Shown: positions 9,535 through 17,168 of the stretch, one piece after another | How positions within the stretch are numbered: the first letter of the stretch is position 1 | Layout: each line of letters opens with the position of its first letter | DNA from: Alphaproteobacteria bacterium UBA6411 | Lineage (GTDB): Bacteria; Pseudomonadota; Alphaproteobacteria; CAAGCB01; CAG-977 | Direction: 5' to 3' | Assembly: GCA_002438565.1 (NCBI GenBank) | Contig: DJPN01000029.1 | Location: 16,146-80,145 of the forward strand | Length of the DNA: 64,000 bases | The notes under the pieces: generated by a model | The model's database searches: none | What the model was told of the DNA's origin: nothing | What the model saw: only the letters and a program-made list of their open reading frames with translations | Program-made: the position numbers and the translations under genes

Positions 9535-11271
9535 TTAAACGGCAAATTGGCTGTTGTAGAGGGCTGCGTAAAATCCGCCTTTTTCCAGCAATTCCGCGTG
9601 CGTTCCGCGTTCGACGATATGCCCCGAATCCATGACCAGAATCAAATCGGCACGGCGAATCGTCGAAAGCCTGTGCGCGACGACAAAGCTTGTCCGCCCG
9701 TTCATCATTTCGTCAAAAGCTTTCTGAACATAGATTTCCGTGCGCGTGTCGATCGAACTGGTCGCTTCGTCCAAAATCAGCATGGACGGCAGGGACAGCA
9801 TCGCGCGCGCAATGCACAGTAGCTGCTTTTGCCCTTGTGACAGACTGCCGCCGTCTTCGCCGATGACGGTGTCGTATCCGTCTGGCAAGCGTTTGATAAA
9901 CCCGTCGGCGTGCGCGGCGACCGCGGCGGATACGATTTCGTAATCGGATGCCAGCGGCTTGCCGTAAGCGATGTTTTCCCGCACCGTTCCCGATTTCAGC
10001 CACGTTTCCTGCAACACCATACCGAATTGGGCGCGCAAGCTGTCGCGCGTCATGTTTTCAACGTTTGTTTGGGAAACCGAAATACTGCCCGAATTGACGT
10101 CGTAAAACCGCATCAGCAAGTTAATCAGCGTCGTTTTGCCGCATCCCGTCTTGCCCACAATGGCGATTTTCTGCCCTGCTTTGACGTTCAGCGACAAATC
10201 CTCAATCAGCTTGATTTCGGGGACGTAAGAAAAGAATACATGTTCCAAATCAACCGTTCCGTCCGCGTGTCCAAGGACTTTCGCATCCGCCGCATCGGGC
10301 GTTTCGGGCGTCGCGTCAATGATCTCGAACAACCTCTTTGCGGACGCCAGCGCGCTTTGCAATTCGGCAATCACGCCCGAAATTTCGTTAAACGGCTTGG
10401 TGTATTGGTTCGCGTAGCTTAAAAAGCAGGACAGCTGTCCGACGGTCAGCACGCCGGCGACCGCGCTTAACGCCCCGACAATGCCGACCAAAGTATACAC
10501 AACGCCGTTGACAAAGCGCGTGCAGGGGTTGGTGATGGACGAAAAGAACAACGCTTTGACCCCGCAGTCCTGCAATCGGGCGTTGATTTCCTCAAACTTT
10601 TCGCGGGATTTCGCTTCGTAGCCGAACGCCTTGACCAACTTTAAATTGCCGACGGTTTCGTTGATTAAAGCCGTCATTTCGCCGCGCGTTTCCGACTGTA
10701 CTTTGAAGAATTTGAAAGTGCGTTTGGCGATAAAGTTCGCGACAAACAGCGATAACGGCGTGACGAACACGACCAGCAGCGTAATTTTAACGTTGATGAC
10801 CGTCATGAATCCAATCGTGCCGAAAATCGTGACAACGCCCGTGAACAGCTGCGTAAATCCCATTAAAAGTCCGTCCGCGACCTGCTCCGCATCAACGGCA
10901 ACGCGGCTGAGGATGTCGCCGTGCGGCGTCGTGTCGATAAAGCGCAAGGGGACTTTTTGCAATCGGTCGAACGCTTTGACGCGGATGTCGCGCACGGTCA
11001 GATAGGTGATTTTGTTCGTGCAAAGCCCCATCAGCCATTGCGACACGGCGGCGATCGCGACAACGACCGCCAGCATTTCCAAAACGGCTTTCAACGCCTG
11101 AAAATCGACCGCGCCCTTGCCCGCGACCAAATCGATCGCGCGTCCCGTCAGCACGGGGGCGTACAGCGTCATCGACACGCTGACGACCGCGAAAAACAAC
11201 GCCAAAGCCAGATAGGACAGGTAAGGACGCGTAAAGGACAAGAGCCGTTTCAACAAACTTTCCCGCATCAC
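9535..11271 (-). CDS. ABC exporter half-transporter, catalytically canonical subunit
   Basis: Encodes 578 residues: an ABC_membrane domain of six helices (about residues 15-300), then a nucleotide-binding domain (about 335-570). The NBD has Walker A GKTGCGKTT, signature LSQGQKQL, Walker B MLILDEATSSID with the catalytic glutamate, and switch histidine VAHRLST, so its own site residues are complete. It overlaps the preceding half-transporter gene by four bases, and the two most likely form a heterodimeric type IV exporter of the BmrCD/TmrAB/TM287-288 kind. Substrates of such pumps are usually lipophilic drugs or lipids; none is indicated here. Confidence 0.93.
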   Translation of the reverse strand: MMRESLLKRLLSFTRPYLSYLALALFFAVVSVSMTLYAPVLTGRAIDLVAGKGAVDFQALKAVLEMLAVVVAIAAVSQWLMGLCTNKITYLTVRDIRVKAFDRLQKVPLRFIDTTPHGDILSRVAVDAEQVADGLLMGFTQLFTGVVTIFGTIGFMTVINVKITLLVVFVTPLSLFVANFIAKRTFKFFKVQSETRGEMTALINETVGNLKLVKAFGYEAKSREKFEEINARLQDCGVKALFFSSITNPCTRFVNGVVYTLVGIVGALSAVAGVLTVGQLSCFLSYANQYTKPFNEISGVIAELQSALASAKRLFEIIDATPETPDAADAKVLGHADGTVDLEHVFFSYVPEIKLIEDLSLNVKAGQKIAIVGKTGCGKTTLINLLMRFYDVNSGSISVSQTNVENMTRDSLRAQFGMVLQETWLKSGTVRENIAYGKPLASDYEIVSAAVAAHADGFIKRLPDGYDTVIGEDGGSLSQGQKQLLCIARAMLSLPSMLILDEATSSIDTRTEIYVQKAFDEMMNGRTSFVVAHRLSTIRRADLILVMDSGHIVERGTHAELLEKGGFYAALYNSQFAV

Positions 11272-12995
11272 GCGGCCTCCTCTTTTTCCATTTGCGACAG
11301 GCAGATTTCGCGGTAAACGGGACAGTTTTCAAACAAATCGTCGTGCGTTCCGATCCCGACCGCCTTTCCGTCGTCCAGAACGACGATGAAATCCGCGCCG
11401 CGCACCGTCGAAATGCGTTGGGACACCAGAAACACCGTCGCCCCTTTGATGTCGTTTTTAATCGCTTTGCGCAATTTCGCGTCGGTTGCAAAGTCCAGCG
11501 CCGACGCGCTGTCGTCCAAAATCAAAATGTCGGGCGATCCGACCAAAGCCCGCGCGATCGTCAAACGCTGCCGCTGCCCGCCCGACAGGTTGCGTCCGCC
11601 CTGCGCGATCACGGTGTCCAGCTTTTCGGGCTTGGCTGAAACGAATTCCTCGCCCTGCGCGATTTTTAACGCCCGCCAAATCTCTTCGTCCGTCGCGTCG
11701 GCTTTCGCCCAGCGCATATTGTCGCGGATCGTGCCTTTGAACAACACGGCCTTTTGCGGGACGACGCCGATTTTGCGGCGCAAGTCGGCGAAAGCGTAAT
11801 CCCGCACGTCCGCGCCGTCGATTAAAACGCGTCCTTTTGTCGCGTCGTAAAAACGGGCAAGCAGGTTGATCAAAGTCGTCTTGCCCGCCCCCGTACCGCC
11901 GATGACGCCGACCGTCGCCCCCGCCGGAACGGCAAAGTCGATGCCGGACAAGGATTCCGCCTCGGCGTTTTTATAGGCGAACGACACGTTTTCAAATCGC
12001 ACGCGGGGCGCGCCGGCCAACGGTTCCGCCAACTTGCCGTTTTCCGTGACCGTCGGAAACACCGCGAACACGTCGTTGATGCGGGCGGCGGACGCGGACG
12101 CCTTGGTAAACACGACAATCAAGTTCGCCAAAGCGACCAAAGCCAGCAGAATTTGCGACATATAGTTGACCAAAGCAATGACTTCGCCCTGCGTCAAATC
12201 GCCCGCATTGACTTGGAACCCGCCGCCCCGCACAATCGCGATAACCGCCAGATTGACGACGACATACGTTGCGGGATTCAGCAAAGCCGCGATTTTGCCC
12301 GCCGTTACCTGTTCGTCCATCAGTGAATCGCAAGTCTTTTCAAACGCTGAATGTTCTTCCTTTTGCTTGGAAAACGCGCGGATGACGCGTACGCCCGTCA
12401 GATTTTCGCGCACCAGCAGGGACACCTTGTCCATCAACGCTTGAATCCGTTTGTAATACGGAATGCACTTTGCCATGACGAACCAAATGACCGCACCGAT
12501 AAGCGGCGTTGCAATCAGAAAAATCATCGCCAGTTTCACGTCGACAAAGAACGCCATGACGATTGCGCCGACGACAATGAACGGCGAGCGCAAAAACAGC
12601 CGCAATCCCAGATTGACGCCCGACTGCGCTTGATTGATGTCGCCCGTCAGCCGCGTAATCAACGACGGCGTGCCGACTTCGTCCAGTTCGGCATACGACA
12701 AATCGCCGATATGGCGGAACAACGCGCTGCGCAAGGCCGTGCCGAACCCCATGGATGCTTTGGCGGCGAAAAACTGCGCGGTCAAGGAGCAAATCAGCCC
12801 CAGCAATCCCAAAGCCACCATCAGTCCGCCCATTTTGTAAATATAAGCTGTGTCGCCGTTTTTGATGCCGACGTCGATAATTCCCGCCATGACCAGCGGG
12901 ACGAACAGCTCAAAGCAGGCCTCCAAAAACTTGAACAGGGGGGCGATGACACATTCCTTTTTGTAATTTGCTAAAAAGCGGGCAAGTTTGAACAT
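11268..12995 (-). CDS. ABC exporter half-transporter, subunit with degenerate catalytic site
   Basis: Encodes 575 residues with six membrane helices (about 15-300) and a C-terminal NBD. Walker A (GGTGAGKTT) and signature (LSGGQRQR) are intact. Walker B reads LILDDSASALD, with Asp where the catalytic Glu belongs, and the H-loop reads VSQRIST, with Gln in place of His. Loss of both residues marks the non-hydrolysing site of heterodimeric exporters such as TM287/288. The partner is the next gene, overlapping by four bases. It is the first gene of the minus-strand series; 130 bases separate it from the divergent 13126 gene. Confidence 0.93.
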   Translation of the reverse strand: MFKLARFLANYKKECVIAPLFKFLEACFELFVPLVMAGIIDVGIKNGDTAYIYKMGGLMVALGLLGLICSLTAQFFAAKASMGFGTALRSALFRHIGDLSYAELDEVGTPSLITRLTGDINQAQSGVNLGLRLFLRSPFIVVGAIVMAFFVDVKLAMIFLIATPLIGAVIWFVMAKCIPYYKRIQALMDKVSLLVRENLTGVRVIRAFSKQKEEHSAFEKTCDSLMDEQVTAGKIAALLNPATYVVVNLAVIAIVRGGGFQVNAGDLTQGEVIALVNYMSQILLALVALANLIVVFTKASASAARINDVFAVFPTVTENGKLAEPLAGAPRVRFENVSFAYKNAEAESLSGIDFAVPAGATVGVIGGTGAGKTTLINLLARFYDATKGRVLIDGADVRDYAFADLRRKIGVVPQKAVLFKGTIRDNMRWAKADATDEEIWRALKIAQGEEFVSAKPEKLDTVIAQGGRNLSGGQRQRLTIARALVGSPDILILDDSASALDFATDAKLRKAIKNDIKGATVFLVSQRISTVRGADFIVVLDDGKAVGIGTHDDLFENCPVYREICLSQMEKEEAA

Positions 12996-13068
12996 GGCAA
13001 AATCCTTTTGACGATTTTTTCAATCCGTACACGTCCGGACGCGGAAAAACAAGAAAAAACGCAAGACA

Positions 13069-13098
13069 TTGACAATGCGGGGTAAAGTATGAAATAAT
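13069..13098 (+). promoter_or_regulatory. Sigma-70-type promoter for the 13126-13836 operon
   Basis: TTGACA at 13069-13074 and AATAAT at 13093-13098 are separated by 18 bases. The predicted start of transcription lies about 20 bases upstream of the first ATG. Placement between divergent genes supports it. Confidence 0.55.
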
Positions 13099-13125
13099 AA
13101 AAACAGAAAAGTTTGCGTACCAAGA

Positions 13126-13515
13126 ATGGTGATGGAAATGTCGACAGGGAAAGTGTCTACAAACTCGTCGGTCGGACACACGTCCAATATGATGGCGAAG
13201 CTTGGAAACATTGCTTCGGCGCGGGTTTCCGCGTCCGTTGTCGGTGTATCCGATTCCGCCGGCGCGGGCAGTTCCACGGACCAGTACCTGTTGAACGAAC
13301 AAATGGCGATGCCCGAAAAGCAGGCGGCCGCAGCGGAAAGCTCTTTGATGCCGATAGTGGAATCGGGGCTGATGTTGGAAACGGCGCTGCGGTTTGATGA
13401 CGGAACGGATTCGTACCTGTCTTTGCGCGAGGCGGGGCAACAGCTGGAATCGTATGAAAAAACAATGGAAGCTTACGAAGACAGCGCGCCGAAAAAAACG
13501 CAGGGATTCGGATAA
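13126..13515 (+). CDS. Unrecognised protein, first gene of the rod-like operon
   Basis: Encodes 129 residues with no family I recognise. The N-terminal half is rich in Ser, Ala and Val without a clear signal peptide or membrane segment. The C-terminal half (about residues 60-125) is more polar and helical, rich in Glu. Start choice is uncertain: ATG 13126, GTG 13129, ATG 13132 and ATG 13138 are all in frame, and none has a strong ribosome binding site. Twelve bases and a strong AAGGAGGG separate it from the flagellar-rod-like gene downstream, so the two are probably one transcript and may act together. Function unknown. Confidence 0.6.
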   Translation: MVMEMSTGKVSTNSSVGHTSNMMAKLGNIASARVSASVVGVSDSAGAGSSTDQYLLNEQMAMPEKQAAAAESSLMPIVESGLMLETALRFDDGTDSYLSLREAGQQLESYEKTMEAYEDSAPKKTQGFG

Positions 13516-13527
13516 GGAGGGACAACG

Positions 13528-13836
13528 ATGATTTCATCTGTTTCTTTGAACGGAATGCGGGCGGCGTCGGCAAGCTTTTACAAAAGCGCGCAAAATATTG
13601 TCGAATCGGGCATGCAAACGGCGCAAACGATTGAAACGCCGGATATTCCGGTGACCGCCGTGGCGGGAACGCGCGCCATCGGTACGGCGTCAACGGCATA
13701 TATCGCGTCCGAAGACGTGATGTTGAACGAAATGACAAACATGATGATTGCCGAACAGACGTTCAAAGCAAATGTCGAAGCATACAAAATTGCCAATGAA
13801 ATGGCGGAAACGCTGGATTTGTTGGTTAGAAAATAA
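13528..13836 (+). CDS. Miniature flagellar basal-body-rod-like protein
   Basis: Encodes 102 residues. The C-terminal helix (LNEMTNMMIAEQTFKANVEA, about residues 66-85, then YKIANEMAETLDLLV) closely follows the C-terminal heptad pattern of FlgB/FlgC/FlgG rod proteins. The N-terminal 28 residues (ISSVSLNGMRAASASFYKSA) resemble the rod N-terminal helix. What is missing is the middle beta domain, so it is shorter than FlgB or FlgC (about 130-140 residues). Similar short rod-helix proteins occur in Rhodospirillales. A strong AAGGAGGG precedes the ATG. No other flagellar gene is visible in the window, so a flagellar role is only inferred from the helix pattern. Confidence 0.75.
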   Translation: MISSVSLNGMRAASASFYKSAQNIVESGMQTAQTIETPDIPVTAVAGTRAIGTASTAYIASEDVMLNEMTNMMIAEQTFKANVEAYKIANEMAETLDLLVRK

Positions 13837-13863
13837 TTTTTTTGAAAAAAATAAAAAAAACTC

Positions 13864-13892
13864 TTGACCAAGGTGGTTCGTCTGTGTATGTT
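13864..13892 (+). promoter_or_regulatory. Promoter of tRNA-Lys
   Basis: TTGACC at 13864-13869 and TATGTT at 13887-13892 have a 17-base spacer, and the mature tRNA begins 21 bases later. Confidence 0.7.
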
Positions 13893-13912
13893 TACGCCTG
13901 TTGAAACGCTAC

Positions 13913-13988
13913 GGGCGAGTAGCTCAGCTGGTAGAGCACATGACTTTTAATCATGTGGCCCCGGGTTCGAATCCCGGCTCGCTCACCA
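13913..13988 (+). tRNA. tRNA-Lys (anticodon TTT)
   Basis: A full cloverleaf of 76 bases including an encoded CCA. The acceptor arms GGGCGAG and CTCGCTC pair with one G-T. The D-arm reads GCTCAGCTGGTAGAGC, the anticodon stem-loop CATGACTTTTAATCATG with TTT at the centre, and the T-arm CCGGGTTCGAATCCCGG. The discriminator is A at 13985. A strong hairpin terminator follows three bases after the CCA. Confidence 0.98.
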
Positions 13989-13991
13989 AAT

Positions 13992-14021
13992 AAAAACCCC
14001 CGCAATTTTGCGGGGGTTTTT
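13992..14021 (+). terminator. Intrinsic terminator of tRNA-Lys
   Basis: Stem CCCCCGCA/TGCGGGGG with an A-tract before and a T-tract after, directly behind the tRNA 3' end. A second copy at 14167-14188 keeps the 3' arm and T-tract but has lost part of the 5' arm. Confidence 0.9.
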
Positions 14022-14057
14022 ATTTGGTGTGTCAGCGCGCCCGATTTGAACCCGCAG

Positions 14058-14120
14058 GGTTCGGCGAGCGAAGCGAGCGACGCACAGGCGCGACGCGCCG
14101 AGCGGCCGGCTTGACCGACG
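14058..14120 (+). repeat. GC-rich dispersed repeat, copy 1 (tRNA-Lys locus)
   Basis: About 63 bases running from GGTTCGGCGAGCG through CGACGCACAGG and CCGAGCGGCCGG to GGCTTGACCGACG. A clearly related copy lies in the opposite orientation at 55538-55601 beside tRNA-Ser. It starts inside the first 70-base direct repeat and fills the spacer before the duplicated tRNA end. Confidence 0.8.
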
Positions 14121-14328
14121 CGCCGACAGGCGCGCAATCCCGGCTTGCTCACCGCATTTTGTCATTCCGCAATTTTGCGGGGGTTTTTATTTGGTGTGTC
14201 AGCGCGCCCGATTTGAACCCGCAGGGTTCGGCGAGCTGGTCTTCTTTTTTGCAGAATGTTTAATTGATTGACTTTCCTCCGCGCAAGAGGCTATTTTACG
14301 GACAAATCAAACAAAGGAGTTTTTGACT

Positions 14329-15390
14329 ATGGGCGATATCATCTTAACGGGCGACAGACCGACGGGCAAACTGCACTTAGGGCATTACGTCGGTTCGCTG
14401 AAACGCCGCGTCGAAATGCAGAACAGCGGCTTGTATCACACGATTTTCATCATGATTGCCGATGCGCAGGCGTTGACCGACAACGCCGACGATATCAACA
14501 AAGTCAGAAACAACATTTCAAACGTCGCTTTGGATTATCTGGCGTGCGGACTTGATCCCGCCAAATCGACGATTTTCATCCAGTCGCAAATTCCCGAACT
14601 GACAGAACTGACGTTCTATTATATGAACTTGGTTACCGTGTCGCGCCTGCAGCGCAATCCGACCGTGAAAAACGAAATTCAGCTGCGCGGGTTCAAGCAA
14701 AGTATTCCCGTCGGATTCTTCACTTATCCGATTTCGCAGGCGTCCGATATCACGGCATTCAAGGCGAATCTGGTTCCTGTGGGCGAAGATCAGCTGCCGA
14801 TGATTGAACAGACGCGCGAAATCGTTCGCTCGTTCAACACGATTTACAGCCCCGTTCTGGTCGAACCCGAGGCGGTTCTGCCCGACAACAGTCTGTGTTC
14901 GCGCTTGCCGGGGCTGGACGGCGCGGCAAAAATGAGCAAATCGCTGGGCAACTGCATTTACCTGTCCGATTCGTCCAAGGAAATCAAACAGAAAGTGCAG
15001 AGCATGTTTACCGACCCGACCCATTTGCATGTCGAAGACCCCGGACACACCGAAAACAACCCTGTGTTTACTTACTTGGATGCGTTTGCGGCGGATGAAC
15101 ACTTTGCGGCGTTCCTGCCCGCGTACAAGAATTTGGATGAACTGAAAGACCACTACCGCCGCGGCGGTTTGGGGGACGGCACGGTCAAGAAATTCTTGAA
15201 CGAAATTTTGCAAAACGAGCTGAAGCCCATTCGCGAACGTCGAGAAGCTTTGGCGGGCGATATCGGCGCGGTATTCGACATGCTGAAAAACGGCAGTGAA
15301 AAGGCGCGCGAAGTTGCGGCGCAAACCCTGTCCGAAGTCAAAGCCGCCATGGGAATTGATTATTTCGGCAAAAATGTGCTGACAAAATAA
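14329..15390 (+). CDS. trpS: Tryptophanyl-tRNA synthetase
   Basis: Encodes 353 residues, a class I aminoacyl-tRNA synthetase that charges tRNA-Trp. The HIGH-like motif is in [14 protein letters not shown] near the N-terminus, and the KMSKS motif is in [11 protein letters not shown] at about residue 205. The Rossmann core and C-terminal anticodon-binding helices match the bacterial family in order and length. The ATG at 14329 has GGAG nine bases upstream; the TTG two codons earlier is too close to it. It stands alone between the tRNA-Lys repeat region and its own terminator. Confidence 0.97.
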   Translation: MGDIILTGDRPTGKLHLGHYVGSLKRRVEMQNSGLYHTIFIMIADAQALTDNADDINKVRNNISNVALDYLACGLDPAKSTIFIQSQIPELTELTFYYMNLVTVSRLQRNPTVKNEIQLRGFKQSIPVGFFTYPISQASDITAFKANLVPVGEDQLPMIEQTREIVRSFNTIYSPVLVEPEAVLPDNSLCSRLPGLDGAAKMSKSLGNCIYLSDSSKEIKQKVQSMFTDPTHLHVEDPGHTENNPVFTYLDAFAADEHFAAFLPAYKNLDELKDHYRRGGLGDGTVKKFLNEILQNELKPIRERREALAGDIGAVFDMLKNGSEKAREVAAQTLSEVKAAMGIDYFGKNVLTK

Positions 15391-15411
15391 TTCCGCCGTT
15401 TCCAATATTCA

Positions 15412-15450
15412 AACCGCCTTTTCCCCGATGGGTGAAGGCGTTTTTTTTTA
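15412..15450 (+). terminator. Intrinsic terminator after trpS
   Basis: Stem CGCCTTTTCCCC/GGGTGAAGGCG with a GATG loop, followed by nine Ts. It separates trpS from the type VI operon. Confidence 0.85.
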
Positions 15451-15543
15451 TCAAAGAAACAAAAAATATAAAAAAATGTGTGAATCCGTTCTGAAAAATG
15501 GTAAAAAGGCCTAAATAAGACTTTTTAGGGGAGAGTGCAGAAT

Positions 15544-16596
15544 TTGTTTAGCGTTGCCGACCTGTTGACACCGATTGAGGGCGCGGATGCCCCTGCGGGG
15601 GAAAACGCGGAATACGATCCGCTTTATATGGAACTGGAATCCTTTTCATCCGTCGAAGACAAAGATCCCGACTATCGCAAACTGGAAAAAAATTGCTTGG
15701 AATTGTGGAAGAAAACCCGCGATTTGCGCGTGGCGGCGTATTTGTGCGTCGCGGCGACCGAGCTGAACGGATTGCAGGGATTGGCGGACGGATTGGCGGT
15801 CATCCGCTGGCTGGTTGACGAAATGTGGGCGGACTTTTATCCGCGCCTTGACCCCGACGACGACAACGATCCGCTGGAACGGCTGAACATTCTGGCAATG
15901 CTGTCCCCCGAACCGGGCGCGTTTAATGATCCGATTATGTTCCTGTCGAAACTGCGCCAAATCCGCTTGCTTCCCGCTTTGCCCTATACGATGCGCGATG
16001 TGATGATTGCCAACGGCGAAATCGACAGCGATCAGCCTGTCGATACAAAGCTGATTGCCGCCGAAATGATGGGACGCCCGATGCAGGAAATCAAAGCGCA
16101 TGCGGATTTGGTACAGAAAATCGACGAAGAAATCACGGGGCTTTGCGCCGCGATGGATGAAAAAATGCAGGGACAATATTATTTGAATATGTCGTCTTTG
16201 CAAAAGGAAATCAAACGCTTCCAAACGTTTTACGCAAAACATTCGGAAGCGTTTTCCGCGTCACAGGATGCTCCCGCGCCCGAAGCGGCGGAACAAACGG
16301 AAGCTGTTCCCCCTGCGGACGCTTCCGTCGTTCGGGCGGCAAGCGGCGGCAAAACCGACTTTGGTTCAATCAAGGCGACCAACAGGGCGGAAGCGTTGCT
16401 GCTGTTGAAAAAAGGGGCGGAGTACTTCCAATCCGAAGAACCGACAAGCCCCGTTCCGTACTTAATCAACCGCGCTTTGCGGCTGTCGGAAATGAACTTT
16501 ATGGATTTGCTGGCGGACATCGCCCCCGACGCTTTGGCGCGCGGACGCGATATTTTGGGTGTGCCGCAGGCTGACGAAAACGGCGATAATTATTAA
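15544..16596 (+). CDS. tssA: Type VI secretion protein TssA
   Basis: Encodes about 350 residues with an ImpA_N domain over the first 250 residues (features LTPIEGADAPAGENAEYDPLY, then WLVDEMWADFYPRLDPDDDNDPLERLN). An Ala/Glu/Pro-rich linker (about 235-265) leads to a C-terminal region ending with NRALRLSEMNFMDLLADIAP. TssA primes sheath and tube assembly at the baseplate. TTG at 15544 has AGGGGAG ten bases upstream; the GTG at 15535 is only one base from it and so less likely. It is the first gene of the secretion operon, directly before tssB. Confidence 0.9.
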   Translation: MFSVADLLTPIEGADAPAGENAEYDPLYMELESFSSVEDKDPDYRKLEKNCLELWKKTRDLRVAAYLCVAATELNGLQGLADGLAVIRWLVDEMWADFYPRLDPDDDNDPLERLNILAMLSPEPGAFNDPIMFLSKLRQIRLLPALPYTMRDVMIANGEIDSDQPVDTKLIAAEMMGRPMQEIKAHADLVQKIDEEITGLCAAMDEKMQGQYYLNMSSLQKEIKRFQTFYAKHSEAFSASQDAPAPEAAEQTEAVPPADASVVRAASGGKTDFGSIKATNRAEALLLLKKGAEYFQSEEPTSPVPYLINRALRLSEMNFMDLLADIAPDALARGRDILGVPQADENGDNY

Positions 16597-16610
16597 CAAG
16601 GTAGGAAAAA

Positions 16611-17147
16611 ATGGCATCAAACAGCTCTCAGAAATTTGTGGGTAAAAACCGTGCGCCCCGCGTGCAGGTTGAATACGACGTCGAATTGTACGGCGCGGAA
16701 AAGAAAGTCAACTTGCCTTTCGTCATGGGCGTTATGTCCGATTTGTCGGGCAAACCCGCCGAACCGCTGCCCAAGCTGGAAGACCGCAAAATGGTCGAAA
16801 TCGACGCGGACAACTTTGACGACCGTTTGAAAAGCATGAAGCCTCGCGTCGCTTTCAACGTGCCGAACGTGATGTCGGGCGAAGGCAATCTGGCCGTCGA
16901 CATGACGTTTGAAAGCATGGACGATTTTTCGCCTGCCGCCGTTGCCGAAAAGGTTGAAGGACTGAAGCAGCTGCTGGAAGCGCGCCGCCAGCTGGCAAAC
17001 CTGCTGAGCTATATGGACGGCAAATCGGGCGCGGAAGAATTGCTGAACAAAATTCTGGAAAACCCCGCTTTGCTTAAAGCTTTGTCGCAGAAAGCCAAGG
17101 AAAAAGAACCCGAAACGGCGGAAACCGCCGACAAAACCGCGGAATAA
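16611..17147 (+). CDS. tssB: Type VI contractile sheath small subunit TssB
   Basis: Encodes 178 residues. The core RAPRVQVEYDVELYGAEKKV, LPFVMGVMSDLSG and KPRVAFNVPN motifs are those of TssB/VipA. With TssC it builds the cytoplasmic contractile sheath around the Hcp tube. The C-terminal 20 residues are Lys/Glu/Thr-rich and probably disordered. A GGTAGG element precedes the ATG, tssA ends 14 bases upstream and tssC begins 21 bases downstream, so co-expression with TssC is expected. Confidence 0.97.
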   Translation: MASNSSQKFVGKNRAPRVQVEYDVELYGAEKKVNLPFVMGVMSDLSGKPAEPLPKLEDRKMVEIDADNFDDRLKSMKPRVAFNVPNVMSGEGNLAVDMTFESMDDFSPAAVAEKVEGLKQLLEARRQLANLLSYMDGKSGAEELLNKILENPALLKALSQKAKEKEPETAETADKTAE

Positions 17148-17168
17148 CGGATTTAAGGAAAAAGTGTT

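Larger units (their letters stand above)
13970..14236 (+). repeat. Tandem duplication of tRNA-Lys 3' end, terminator and flank
   Basis: The 70 bases at 14000-14069 recur without mismatch at 14167-14236. In front of each copy stands a version of the tRNA 3' end: 13970-13988 (the real tRNA) and 14136-14154 (two differences in 19 bases, no complete tRNA). Between the copies are about 66 GC-rich bases (14070-14135). The whole occupies most of the gap between tRNA-Lys and trpS, and I see no protein gene in 13837-14328. Confidence 0.9.

Noticed and set aside
14041..14236. A second tRNA gene after tRNA-Lys
   Set aside because: Only the acceptor and T-arm end is present at 14136-14154; there is no D-arm or anticodon arm.
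13892..14263. Short open frames over the tRNA-Lys region and repeats
   Set aside because: They read through the tRNA, terminator and duplicated sequence, and their similarity to each other only reflects the DNA repeat.
15503..15527. AAAAAG...CTTTTT inverted repeat before tssA as sigma-54 or operator site
   Set aside because: No TGGCA-N-TTGC pattern, and the repeat is simple A/T sequence.
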